From Angelakisella sp. (GTDB lineage: Bacteria > Bacillota > Clostridia > Oscillospirales > Ruminococcaceae): DNA of 12,859 nt. Numbering within the stretch: position 1 is the first letter of the stretch; each line of letters begins with the position of its first letter. Below are positions 1 to 8,331 of the stretch, in pieces. The stretch covers positions 1-12,859 of the forward strand of contig JAHHTR010000055.1 of assembly GCA_020024515.1 (NCBI GenBank), read 5' to 3'. Made by a program: the position numbers and the translations under genes. Under the pieces are notes generated by a model that saw nothing but the letters and a program-made list of their open reading frames with translations, was not told the origin of the DNA and did not search any database.

Positions 1-29
1 TTCTACCATAAGGGGTTTCTTTTTTCTAT

Positions 30-46
30 GTCCATTTTTAATGGAC
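30..46 (+). repeat. Short inverted repeat upstream of nrdA, possibly an upstream terminator
   Basis: Two perfect 7-bp arms (GTCCATT / AATGGAC) flank a 3-nt T loop. The following bases are AT-rich but hold no clean T run, so this could be the terminator of a gene to the left of the window or a regulatory site for nrdA. It lies about 30 bp upstream of the proposed nrdA -35 box. I saw no match to the NrdR box that commonly precedes nrd genes. Confidence 0.35.
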
Positions 47-77
47 TTGTTCATTATATTATTCTTCTTTTTTTATA

Positions 78-106
78 TTGCATTTGTTATGTATCTTTGG
101 TAAAAT
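78..106 (+). promoter_or_regulatory. Candidate sigma-A promoter for nrdAB
   Basis: TTGCAT (78-83) and TAAAAT (101-106) are separated by 17 bp, and TGG directly before the -10 gives an extended -10 (TGn). The -10 matches consensus at 5 of 6 positions and the -35 at 3 of 6. Transcription would start near 113, leaving a leader of about 24 nt before the nrdA ATG. Confidence 0.5.
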
Positions 107-136
107 TATTTTTGTGACGAAAAGGAGTGATATACC

Positions 137-2644
137 ATGCAAATTTTGAAACGAAACGGTCTTTCACAGGTATATGATCGTACTAAAATACAAAATGCAA
201 TTCAAAAGGCTTTTTTGGAACTTGATATAAATATTTCTGATGATGAAATTTCTCTTTTGATTAGCGAAGTTGAAAAAAATATTACAGATGGGTGCAGTGT
301 TGAACTGATTCAAGATTATGTTGAAGAAAGTCTTATGCGTCATGGATATTTAAAAGTGGCAAAAGCATATATACTGTACCGTCAGCGCCATACAGAACTT
401 AGACAGGCAGCAAGCGAACTTTCCAAACTTATTAATGATCCAAATTTGTCCGCAATACTTTCAGAAATTCAAAATGATTTTCCCGAGGAAGTCTATTCAC
501 TGCAACTACTACTCTTAAAATTCCGTTCATTTTACAAGGAAAAAATGACTCTTGCAGAAGCCTATGCAACATTAGAACGTGCCAGTGTGGAACTAATAAG
601 CAAGACTGCTCCTAAGTGGGAAATGATTGCCGCACGTTTTCTTTCTTTTGACTTGGAACAACAAGTAACTGAACAGACAGAAGCTCTTGGTTTTTCTGAC
701 TGGTATGAGAAACTATTGTGGTTAACAAACGAGGGCTTTGTCGGAGATTTCATTTTAGAAAATTATAGTCGCAGTGATATTGAAGAACTTTATGCTTTCA
801 TAAAACCTGAAAGAAACAAAATCTTTAATTACAGCGGACTTGATCTACTATCAAAACGATATCTGATTCGTGATCATAGACACAGACTTCTTGAAAGACC
901 ACAAGAAATGTTTATGGGAATTGCAATGCATTTGGCAATTCCCGAAAAAGACAGTGTGCATTGGGCAAAAGAAATTTATGAAATTCTAAGCACACTGAAA
1001 GTTACTATGGCAACACCGACTATGTCAAATGCAAGAAAGCCATTTCATCAAATGAGCTCATGCTTTATTGATACAGTCGACGATTCTTTAACAGGAATTT
1101 ATCGCAGCATTGACAACTTTGCACAGGTAAGCAAACATGGCGGTGGTATGGGACTTTATTTTGGTAAGGTTCGTGCAAACGGCAGCAGTATCCGTGGCTT
1201 TGAAGGTGCAGCAGGTGGTATAATTCGCTGGGTAAAACTTGTTAATGATACAGCTACTGCTGTTGACCAACTAGGTGTGCGTCAAGGTGCTGTTGCGGTA
1301 TATTTAGATGTATGGCATAGCGATTTACCTGAATTTCTGCAACTACGTACAAATAATGGTGATGACCGTATGAAAGCACACGACATTTTCCCTGCTATTT
1401 GCTATCCCGATCTTTTCTGGAAACTTGCAAAAAGTGACTTAGACGCAGAGTGGTATATGATGTGTCCACACAATATTTACACTGTAAAAGGTTATCATTT
1501 AGAAGATTTTTATGGTGAAGAATGGGAAAAACGTTATTACGAGTGCGTAGAAGATGACCATATCAAAAAACGTGTGATGAGTGTAAAAGAAATTGTTCGT
1601 TTGATTATAAAATCTTTGGTAGAAACAGGAACTCCTTTTGCATTTAATCGAGACACGGTCAATCGTATGAATCCAAACGGACACAAAGGTATAATTTATT
1701 GTAGTAATCTTTGCACAGAAATTGCACAGAATATGAGTGCAATGCAAGTTGAAAAACCTGAAATTACAGAAATTAATGGAGAAACAGTTGTTATTCAAAA
1801 AACACATCCCGGCAATTTTGTTGTCTGTAATTTGGCATCTCTGACACTTGGACGTATTAATGTAACAAATGACGATGAACTATGGAATACAATTTATACA
1901 GTTGTTCGTGCACTTGATAATGTTATTGACTTAAACTACTATCCTATTCCTTATGCACAAATCACAAATCAACAATATAGAGCTATCGGTCTTGGTACAA
2001 GCGGCTATCATCATATGCTTGTAAATCATGGTTTTATTTTTGAGACACAAAAACATCTTGATTTTGTTGATGAACTTTACGAAAAAATTAATTATTATAC
2101 AATGAAAGCATCAATGGAGCTTGCCGCAGAAAAAGGCGCTTATAAGTATTTTGCAGGCAGTGATTATGATACAGGTGCTTACTTTAAGAAACGAAATTAT
2201 ACTTCTTATTTCTGGCAAAAATTAGCGGAAGATATTAAACATACAGGACTTCGCAACGGATATTTGCTTGCTGTTGCTCCTACCAGTTCAACATCTATTA
2301 TTGCAGGTACTACGGCGGCAGTAGATCCTGTTATGAAGAAATATTTTATGGAGGAAAAAAAGGGGAGCATGATTACACGTGTTGCTCCTGATTTAAATGA
2401 AAAAACATTTTGGCTTTATAAAAATGCACACCACATTGACCAAACATGGATAGTAGACGCAGCAGGTGTACGTCAACGCCACATAGATCAATCTCAATCA
2501 GTAAATCTTTATATTACAAATGACTTTACTTTCCGTAAAGTTCTTGATTTATATATCCGCGCATGGGAAAAAGGTGTAAAAACGATTTATTATGTTCGTA
2601 ATCAGTCGCTTGAAGTGGAAGAATGCGAATCTTGTTCTTCTTAA
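137..2644 (+). CDS. nrdA: Ribonucleoside-diphosphate reductase class Ia, catalytic alpha subunit
   Basis: NrdA reduces ribonucleoside diphosphates to deoxyribonucleotides for DNA synthesis in the cytoplasm, using a radical delivered by NrdB. Visible in order: an N-terminal ATP-cone (about residues 1-90) starting MQILKRNG, the usual dATP activity switch; an alpha-helical domain; then the barrel with C309 in MSSCF and C564 in VVCNLAS (the redox pair that reduces substrate), the glycine-rich GGGMG, and N524-L-C526-T-E528, where C526 would carry the thiyl radical. The radical-transfer tyrosines Y818-Y819 (TIYYVRNQ) and a C-terminal C830-x-x-C833 shuttle pair are present. At 835 aa it is longer than E. 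coli NrdA (761 aa); extra sequence includes an insertion between C526 and C564. AGGAG at 123-127 is 9 nt from the ATG. nrdB follows after 35 nt, so they form an operon. Identification is firm. Confidence 0.97.
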   Translation: MQILKRNGLSQVYDRTKIQNAIQKAFLELDINISDDEISLLISEVEKNITDGCSVELIQDYVEESLMRHGYLKVAKAYILYRQRHTELRQAASELSKLINDPNLSAILSEIQNDFPEEVYSLQLLLLKFRSFYKEKMTLAEAYATLERASVELISKTAPKWEMIAARFLSFDLEQQVTEQTEALGFSDWYEKLLWLTNEGFVGDFILENYSRSDIEELYAFIKPERNKIFNYSGLDLLSKRYLIRDHRHRLLERPQEMFMGIAMHLAIPEKDSVHWAKEIYEILSTLKVTMATPTMSNARKPFHQMSSCFIDTVDDSLTGIYRSIDNFAQVSKHGGGMGLYFGKVRANGSSIRGFEGAAGGIIRWVKLVNDTATAVDQLGVRQGAVAVYLDVWHSDLPEFLQLRTNNGDDRMKAHDIFPAICYPDLFWKLAKSDLDAEWYMMCPHNIYTVKGYHLEDFYGEEWEKRYYECVEDDHIKKRVMSVKEIVRLIIKSLVETGTPFAFNRDTVNRMNPNGHKGIIYCSNLCTEIAQNMSAMQVEKPEITEINGETVVIQKTHPGNFVVCNLASLTLGRINVTNDDELWNTIYTVVRALDNVIDLNYYPIPYAQITNQQYRAIGLGTSGYHHMLVNHGFIFETQKHLDFVDELYEKINYYTMKASMELAAEKGAYKYFAGSDYDTGAYFKKRNYTSYFWQKLAEDIKHTGLRNGYLLAVAPTSSTSIIAGTTAAVDPVMKKYFMEEKKGSMITRVAPDLNEKTFWLYKNAHHIDQTWIVDAAGVRQRHIDQSQSVNLYITNDFTFRKVLDLYIRAWEKGVKTIYYVRNQSLEVEECESCSS

Positions 2645-2654
2645 AACAAGATTC
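2627..2654 (+). repeat. Perfect hairpin spanning the nrdA stop codon
   Basis: The arms GAATCTTGTT (2627-2636) and AACAAGATTC (2645-2654) are exact reverse complements of 10 bp, with the nrdA TAA (2642-2644) at the end of the 8-nt loop. The left arm also encodes the end of the C-terminal cysteine tail. No T run follows and the nrdB ribosome binding site starts 13 nt later, so it is more likely an intercistronic mRNA structure than a terminator. Confidence 0.6.
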
Positions 2655-2679
2655 CTAACAATTTTCAAGGAGGTATATA

Positions 2680-3720
2680 ATGGAATTACAAAAAAAGGCT
2701 TTGTTTAATGCACAAGGCGACACAGATGTACGAAAACGCCGAATGATTGGTGGAAATACCACAAATCTAAATGACTTTAACAATATGAAATATACTTGGG
2801 TAAGCTCATGGTATCGTCAGGCGATGAATAACTTTTGGATACCGGAAGAAGTCAATCTGACACAAGATATTAAGGACTACCGCCTTTTAAACGATGAAGA
2901 GCGTACCGCATACGATAAAATACTGTCATTTCTTGTTTTCTTGGATTCTTTGCAAACAGCCAATCTTCCAAATATCGGAGAATATATTACAGCAAATGAA
3001 ATTAATCTATGCTTAACTATTCAAGCTTTTCAAGAAGCTGTTCACTCTCAAAGTTACAGCTATATGTTGGATTCTATTTGTTCTCCCACAAAAAGAGATG
3101 AGATTTTGTATCAATGGAAATTTGATGAACATCTTTTAAAGAGAAATGAATTTATCGGAGAACAGTACAATGCATTCTTGCAACACAGAGACAGAGAACA
3201 TCTTATAAAAACTATGATTGCAAACTATATTCTTGAAGGAATTTATTTCTATTCAGGATTTATGTTTTTTTATAATCTTGGTCGTATGGGTAAGATGTGC
3301 GGCAGTGTACAGGAAATTCGTTATATCAATCGTGATGAAAACACACATCTATGGCTTTTCCGCAACATTCTTTTGGAGCTTAAAAAAGAAGAACCCGAGC
3401 TTTTTGGTCCTGAACAAGTGGAACTCTACCGCTCAATGTTAAAACGTGGCGTAGATGAAGAAATTGCATGGGCAGAATATGTGCTTGGTGATCGCATTGA
3501 CGGACTTACCATGGAAATGATTTCAGATTACATTCATTATCTTGGTAATCTTCGTTCCACTGCTCTTAACTTTGAACCACTGTATGAAGGTTTTACAGAT
3601 ATACCTGAATCTATGAAGTGGGTTAATGAGTATAGTAATGCAAATTTAATTAAAACAGATTTCTTTGAAGCAAAATCTACCGCTTACGCAAAATCAAGTG
3701 CAATCGAAGACGATTTATAA
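2680..3720 (+). CDS. nrdB: Ribonucleoside-diphosphate reductase class Ia, radical-generating beta subunit
   Basis: NrdB holds the di-metal centre and stable tyrosyl radical that activates NrdA. By family alignment the metal ligands are D89 (FLDSLQ), E119 and H122 (QEAVHSQSY), E186 (LEGIYFY), E220 and H223 (RDENTH), and the radical tyrosine is Y126, four residues after H122 as in E. coli NrdB. With the tyrosine and all six ligands present this is a class Ia/Ib-type beta subunit, not a tyrosine-less class Ic. At 346 aa it is slightly shorter than the E. coli protein (376 aa). The acidic C-terminus (AIEDDL) is the expected peptide that docks onto NrdA. No NrdI or NrdH lies beside it, and the ATP-cone on NrdA favours class Ia over Ib. 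AAGGAGG at 2667-2673 sits 6 nt from the ATG. A strong terminator follows directly. Confidence 0.97.
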   Translation: MELQKKALFNAQGDTDVRKRRMIGGNTTNLNDFNNMKYTWVSSWYRQAMNNFWIPEEVNLTQDIKDYRLLNDEERTAYDKILSFLVFLDSLQTANLPNIGEYITANEINLCLTIQAFQEAVHSQSYSYMLDSICSPTKRDEILYQWKFDEHLLKRNEFIGEQYNAFLQHRDREHLIKTMIANYILEGIYFYSGFMFFYNLGRMGKMCGSVQEIRYINRDENTHLWLFRNILLELKKEEPELFGPEQVELYRSMLKRGVDEEIAWAEYVLGDRIDGLTMEMISDYIHYLGNLRSTALNFEPLYEGFTDIPESMKWVNEYSNANLIKTDFFEAKSTAYAKSSAIEDDL

Positions 3721-3722
3721 AA

Positions 3723-3772
3723 AAACAAGAAAGGCTATTCAAATCAAAGTATTTGAGTAGCCTTTCTTGTTT
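3723..3772 (+). terminator. Rho-independent terminator of nrdAB
   Basis: A 22-bp stem (3723-3744 with 3751-3772, one G-T pair at 3738/3757) closes a 6-nt loop, starting 3 nt after the nrdB stop. The 3' arm ends in TTTCTTGTTT, so the U-rich part is built into the stem, and the A-rich 5' side could let it work on both strands. Confidence 0.88.
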
Positions 3773-3803
3773 ATAACAAAATATTTTTCTTTTAAATTGA
3801 AAA

Positions 3804-3842
3804 ATTCTCCTATGGTAATTTTTTATTTAACCATAGGAGAAT
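3804..3842 (-). terminator. Rho-independent terminator of the surface-protein gene
   Basis: Arms of 13 bp (ATTCTCCTATGGT at 3804-3816 and its exact reverse complement at 3830-3842) enclose a 13-nt AT-rich loop. Read on the minus strand the stem runs into TTTTTC, while the plus strand has no T run after it. It lies 20 bp past the stop of the surface-protein gene. Confidence 0.82.
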
Positions 3843-3862
3843 AATATTATAACACTTTGATT

Positions 3863-6800
3863 TTATCCTTTATTTTTAAACGTTCTTTTTTTGAAAATAA
3901 AGAACACTCCGCCTGTTACGGCAATTATCATAGCAATTACTGCAAATAAAATATTGTTGCCAGTTTTTTTCTGTGGTTCACTTTGTGCGTTATTTACAAT
4001 ATTTTTTTCTATTCCTCGACTTGCCAATTCTGAATTTTCAGCAATACCTCTATTTACATCTGTAATAACAGGTTCATTTATACTATCCGATACTTTTGGT
4101 GCTGTCATTTCCAATACACCGCCTGTTGTCGGATTTATATAGTTTTGATTAGCTTCATTTTTTGGAACAGTCAATTTTAACTTTTCCAGATAAGCAAGTG
4201 GGTAGTAGATACGATTTTCTTCTTTTAAAGCATTTTGTGGTGTTAGAATAATAGGTTTACCACCGTCCCACTCAATAATCACATTGATATTTGACTTTGA
4301 AAGTATGGCATTCATTATACTCACAGGCAGTTTATCAAATGAACCAGCATTTACTTTTAAAGTCTCACCATTTTTAAGTGCATTTACTTTATTTTCGACG
4401 TCCTTCCAAAAACTGTCTTGTTTATTGTTATACTCATAATCATTATTTGATGAGTTACTATGGTTACTATCGTTACCATATGAATCTCCGCCTTGACTAT
4501 CATTCTTAATATCTATCCAAGTAATAGTTATCGGTGATAATCCATTTACTGTAAATCTTATACCGTCACTGTCTTTTGTAACTTTCGGTGTTTCCATTTG
4601 TCCTGGTAAAAATCCGTTTACAGCATCTGTAAACATATGAACAACCTTAAAATCATGTGTTTCTTTTGTTGTTCCTTTTGGATATTCAAATTTCACTTCC
4701 ACACCGTTAGCGGGGAAGTTTTCCGGAGTTGCATATACCCATGTTTTACCGTTATCCAATGAATAACGAAGTTTTACATCGTATGTCAATGTTTTATTTG
4801 AATTAAATTTATCGCCCATTTGTTGCACGAAAACACTGTACATTTTATTTTTAATTTGCGATACATCAGTATAACCTAAATCTCTTAAACTATCAGGAAC
4901 TTCTGTCAAATCACCTTTATCAAAATCAAATTCTAATTCATCACCTTCGTTGATAAAGATAGCTGTTGATTCTGCACTGCTAACATCACCACATACAGCT
5001 ATGGCACGTATTATCATAGATTTATCCACATTTATCTTTTCTGTATACTTTATAGATTTATTCAGTGGATCACTTCCGTCTATTGTGTAATAAATATCTG
5101 CATCTTTATTATCCGATATAATTTCTACTTGTTGAGGTACTGTTCCACCATTTGGTGTAATAACAGGTGCATTAAGCTTTAATTCCTCGATTTTCAGTAT
5201 CATATTTTTATTAGTTGTCGCTGTATTATATTTATCTGTTGCGATAACAGTTGCTTTAACCTCGTATTCGCCTACTTTTGTCGGTAAACCCTGTGTAAAT
5301 TCACTTTGTATTTTTACAGGTTTATAGCTGTATTTTATTGTATAATCATATTTTTCGTTATTTGGAAATTCTACAATAGGTTCTTCGATTATTGCCTCTT
5401 TGCCTGTATATTTTACTACTTGTGTTGTTTTGTTCCACTTAATAGTTGGTGTTACTGTTGGTTTTATAGGCTTACTTGGGGTAATTTCAATCCAGTCTAT
5501 ACTATCACGAACAGTAATATTTCTTATTGCTTTTGTTGTGTTTAAATCAGTATCGGTTGCCAAATAAATCATTTCGTACTGACCTTGGATATTTGTATCA
5601 ATCATTTTTTCGATTTTAATATCAGATACTGCACCATCTTCATAGTCAGTGGCAGTTACGTCTTTCATAAAATCAAAAGAATCACCTTTTTTGATATCAA
5701 CATCAGTAAGACCTTTTATTTCCGGCATATAGTTAGTTACAGTAACAGTTCGAGTGACCGATGTTGTATTATTGTCACTGTCTGTTACTGTATAAATCAG
5801 TTCAAAGCTCTCCTCTGTGCCTGGTTTAGGTTTCCCGATAGTACCACTATATGTAGCAGTCAAATCAGTATCTTTATTGTCAGTAACAGTAATTCTGTCG
5901 AGTGGATTAAATGAATCAACTTCACCTACTTTTAGTTTTACATCCTCTGCGCCGTGAATAACCGGATAAGATTTTGCTATTACATAGACTGTACGAGAAG
6001 ATTCTGTCAAATTACCGTCTTTATCTGTAACTTTATATATAATTGGATGTTTTCCTGCTGTAAGTGTTCGAAGATCAACATCTGGATACACAATAGCATC
6101 AGTTAAGTCTCCATCTTCAAAATCCCACGCACTAACGCCTTTGCGTAAATCTGCTGTCGCTCCCTCCACTATAACAAGGTCTTTTGGATGTTTTATATTC
6201 GGTGGATAGTTAGTTTGCATATTTCCACTCAAAGGATCTAAAACGGCAATTTGAATTAAACCATTACTTTGGATTTTGTTTACTCTGTAACCTTGGCGAA
6301 TCAAATCATCTGAAATAAAAACATCACCTACAAAGTTTTTACAAGTTATAACATTTCCTGTTTTAACTATATTTTGATCAAAGTAAAGTTCTATATCTCC
6401 ATATAAATAATCAATATCAATTTTCGATTTATCATTTATTGTAATTGCTGATTTATCCCCATATATTTCTCTTACATTATGAATATTATCTGTAATATTC
6501 ATATTTGCATTATCATCAATAATAATCTTTAAAATATTTTCTATTACAGGGATAGTACAATTATCTATTATTGTAACATAGCTTCGGTCTATAACATTAT
6601 CGCCGTTAACAGAACCTTTTATATCTACATTTTTCAGTTCAACACTTGCTGTGGAAATTGTTTTCCCTTCATATCCGCCCAAATATATATTTTCGATTTC
6701 CATATTCAATTTATTGTCATTATAAATTTTAAACATACTTTTTTCATCATAAAGATTTTCATTTTTAGAGCCTAAATAAATATTGGGGTAGCCCAAAATT

Positions 6801-7318
6801 GATGTGTTTTTCAAATTCACAATACTGCCGTTAATAAAAATACAGTCTTTATCAGATGATATAAATTCCAAATCAAGATTATATAAGTAAATTAAGTTCT
6901 GAAAAATTACATCACCTAAAAATGTAATTTTATTTCTTATATCGCTTTGTGGAACCGAACCATCTATTATAAAAGATTTGTTTGGAAAATTCAAATTATC
7001 TACCGTAATATTACCAATGATTTTTATAATTCCATTTGGTTTTACAAGTTCAATAGCACGATTTAAATCACTGATAGGATTGTTTTCATCTTTTCCTGAG
7101 GCATCAGGTGTGCCTGTATTACTAACATATACAGTGGATAGACTGTTATTTTGTATATTTTTAGAATTTGGTATATAGTTACTGTTCCCTATTTGTGAAA
7201 GTCCGTTTATATTATTTAAACTATTACTTTCATCAATATTCGACATTGCCATTGCAGCATAAGAATTTAGAATCATAGAAACTGCAAGTGTAAGTGCAAG
7301 AATTTTTCTTTTCAACAT
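3863..7318 (-). CDS. Large secreted multidomain surface protein (beta-helix, Ig-like, chitobiase-C-like), C-terminally anchored
   Basis: Exported, surface-anchored protein of 1151 aa; probable adhesin or glycan-binding protein, exact role unknown. Residues 1-25 are a signal peptide (KRK, hydrophobic core, AMA). Residues 61-365 are rich in short strand-turn units (ITVDNLNF, IVNLKNTSI), suggesting a parallel beta-helix. Three Ig-like domains follow at about 371-450, 451-529 and 530-604, each with a variant of FEDGDLTD...VTDKDGN (DUF5011 type). An MBG-like stretch (627-713) precedes a chitobiase/hexosaminidase C-terminal-like module (714-791, with IYYTIDGSDP). An unnamed domain (793-935) ends GLSPITITW; then come an Asn/Ser-rich linker (937-968), a small domain (969-1050), and a C-terminal hydrophobic helix (1122-1142) followed by KKR. 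No glycosidase domain is visible. The start at 7318 has AAAGGGG 5 nt upstream; the in-frame ATG at 7333 has no such site. Confidence 0.85.
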   Translation of the reverse strand: MLKRKILALTLAVSMILNSYAAMAMSNIDESNSLNNINGLSQIGNSNYIPNSKNIQNNSLSTVYVSNTGTPDASGKDENNPISDLNRAIELVKPNGIIKIIGNITVDNLNFPNKSFIIDGSVPQSDIRNKITFLGDVIFQNLIYLYNLDLEFISSDKDCIFINGSIVNLKNTSILGYPNIYLGSKNENLYDEKSMFKIYNDNKLNMEIENIYLGGYEGKTISTASVELKNVDIKGSVNGDNVIDRSYVTIIDNCTIPVIENILKIIIDDNANMNITDNIHNVREIYGDKSAITINDKSKIDIDYLYGDIELYFDQNIVKTGNVITCKNFVGDVFISDDLIRQGYRVNKIQSNGLIQIAVLDPLSGNMQTNYPPNIKHPKDLVIVEGATADLRKGVSAWDFEDGDLTDAIVYPDVDLRTLTAGKHPIIYKVTDKDGNLTESSRTVYVIAKSYPVIHGAEDVKLKVGEVDSFNPLDRITVTDNKDTDLTATYSGTIGKPKPGTEESFELIYTVTDSDNNTTSVTRTVTVTNYMPEIKGLTDVDIKKGDSFDFMKDVTATDYEDGAVSDIKIEKMIDTNIQGQYEMIYLATDTDLNTTKAIRNITVRDSIDWIEITPSKPIKPTVTPTIKWNKTTQVVKYTGKEAIIEEPIVEFPNNEKYDYTIKYSYKPVKIQSEFTQGLPTKVGEYEVKATVIATDKYNTATTNKNMILKIEELKLNAPVITPNGGTVPQQVEIISDNKDADIYYTIDGSDPLNKSIKYTEKINVDKSMIIRAIAVCGDVSSAESTAIFINEGDELEFDFDKGDLTEVPDSLRDLGYTDVSQIKNKMYSVFVQQMGDKFNSNKTLTYDVKLRYSLDNGKTWVYATPENFPANGVEVKFEYPKGTTKETHDFKVVHMFTDAVNGFLPGQMETPKVTKDSDGIRFTVNGLSPITITWIDIKNDSQGGDSYGNDSNHSNSSNNDYEYNNKQDSFWKDVENKVNALKNGETLKVNAGSFDKLPVSIMNAILSKSNINVIIEWDGGKPIILTPQNALKEENRIYYPLAYLEKLKLTVPKNEANQNYINPTTGGVLEMTAPKVSDSINEPVITDVNRGIAENSELASRGIEKNIVNNAQSEPQKKTGNNILFAVIAMIIAVTGGVFFIFKKRTFKNKG

Positions 7319-7525
7319 ATTTTCCCCTTTCATCTATTAATATTTGAATTTTATATCCGTATTACATATTAACAAATATTTTTTATAAATCAATATATTT
7401 TCCAAACAACTTTCAAGTTAAAAATTAAACAATTTGTATTTGTAATATGTTGATAAAATAATGTTAAATTTAGCTTTTAAATTCAAATCTTTTCATAATT
7501 TTACCATTCCGTTTAATTGTATAAT

Positions 7526-7574
7526 AAAAAATCTCACTACTCTATATAATTTTTGTGTTAGAAATAATGAGACT
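7526..7574 (-). terminator. Probable terminator of the bcp-yaaA operon
   Basis: On the minus strand a 10-bp stem (7565-7574 with 7530-7539, two G-T pairs) closes a loop of about 25 nt and runs into TTTTTT (7531-7526). It begins 8 bp past the yaaA stop. The long loop makes it weaker than the other two terminators. Confidence 0.6.
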
Positions 7575-7581
7575 TTTTTGT

Positions 7582-8331
7582 TTATTTTGGTATACGTTCA
7601 AAGATATATTTTGTTTTAGACGATAAATCTGAACGGAAAATAAGACCTAATCTATTGAACTTTTTTATTTCTTCCGGATCGTCAATTTGCTGTTCGGCAA
7701 GGTAACGTACCATTTCTCCACGTGCCATTTTTGCAAAAGTTCCTTTTTGCACCAGCTTTCCGTTAATAATCTCTCCAAAAACACATGTAATAAATGTATC
7801 TTGCGGAGTCAAATATTTTTCAATACATTTTGAATATTCTTTGGATGCAAGATTTATAATAATACCATCGGAATCATGTGTCTGCATATAAAGATCATTT
7901 CCCCAAAATTCATAAAGGTTTCTATATTCTTCAATACAAGCCTTTGCTTGCATTTCAAGGCGGTATGGCCGTACACCGTCCATAGGCTTTAAAATTCCGT
8001 AAAATCCTGAAAGAATACGAAGATGCTGTTGAATATACTCAAAATGTTTATCTTCAAAAACCGATGGTGCCATATATTGAAAAGCAATACCGTCATACGC
8101 AATAATAGCCGGAGTCAAGTTTGATTTCAAATTCATATTTTGCAGTCGCTCCAAATTTTGCTTTGCAATAGTTTCGTTACAATCCCAAAGCTTTTGCAAT
8201 TCCGAAAAAGACAGTGTATTTAAATAGTTTAATAGCTGTTGAGTTTTGGGAAGAAAAATCGGCATATTTTCAACAGATAGTGAATCCACATCTTCCCGCA
8301 TTTTTTTGGCAGGAGATATGATTATTTTCAT
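7582..8331 (-). CDS. yaaA: Peroxide stress protein YaaA (UPF0246/DUF328)
   Basis: In E. coli YaaA is induced by peroxide and limits intracellular unincorporated iron, reducing Fenton damage to DNA and proteins; it also binds DNA. Its biochemical activity is not settled. The whole family pattern is present over 249 aa, the usual length: N-terminal ISPAKK (residues 5-10), FYGILKPMDGVRPYRLEM (110-127), FWGNDL (142-147), INLASKEYS (159-167), TCVFGEI and KMARGEMVRYL (201-211), then FNRLGLIF and YIFER near the end. GGAGG at 8339-8343 lies inside the end of bcp, 7 nt from the ATG, and the ATG overlaps the bcp TGA by 4 bp, so translation is probably coupled. Sharing a transcript with a peroxidase supports a peroxide-defence role. 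Confidence 0.93.
   Translation of the reverse strand: MKIIISPAKKMREDVDSLSVENMPIFLPKTQQLLNYLNTLSFSELQKLWDCNETIAKQNLERLQNMNLKSNLTPAIIAYDGIAFQYMAPSVFEDKHFEYIQQHLRILSGFYGILKPMDGVRPYRLEMQAKACIEEYRNLYEFWGNDLYMQTHDSDGIIINLASKEYSKCIEKYLTPQDTFITCVFGEIINGKLVQKGTFAKMARGEMVRYLAEQQIDDPEEIKKFNRLGLIFRSDLSSKTKYIFERIPK

Noticed and set aside
1..136. NrdR boxes or a riboswitch upstream of nrdA
   Set aside because: No paired NrdR-like motif was seen and the space is too short and structureless for a cobalamin riboswitch.
1499..1807. A 102-codon minus-strand open frame inside nrdA
   Set aside because: Antisense to the NrdA catalytic barrel; the cysteine-, phenylalanine- and asparagine-rich composition is what reverse reading of this gene yields.
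5306..5914. Two plus-strand open frames (79 and 109 codons) opposite the surface-protein gene
   Set aside because: They lie over the Ig-like domains on the other strand, have low-complexity Tyr/Phe/Cys-rich translations and no start signals.
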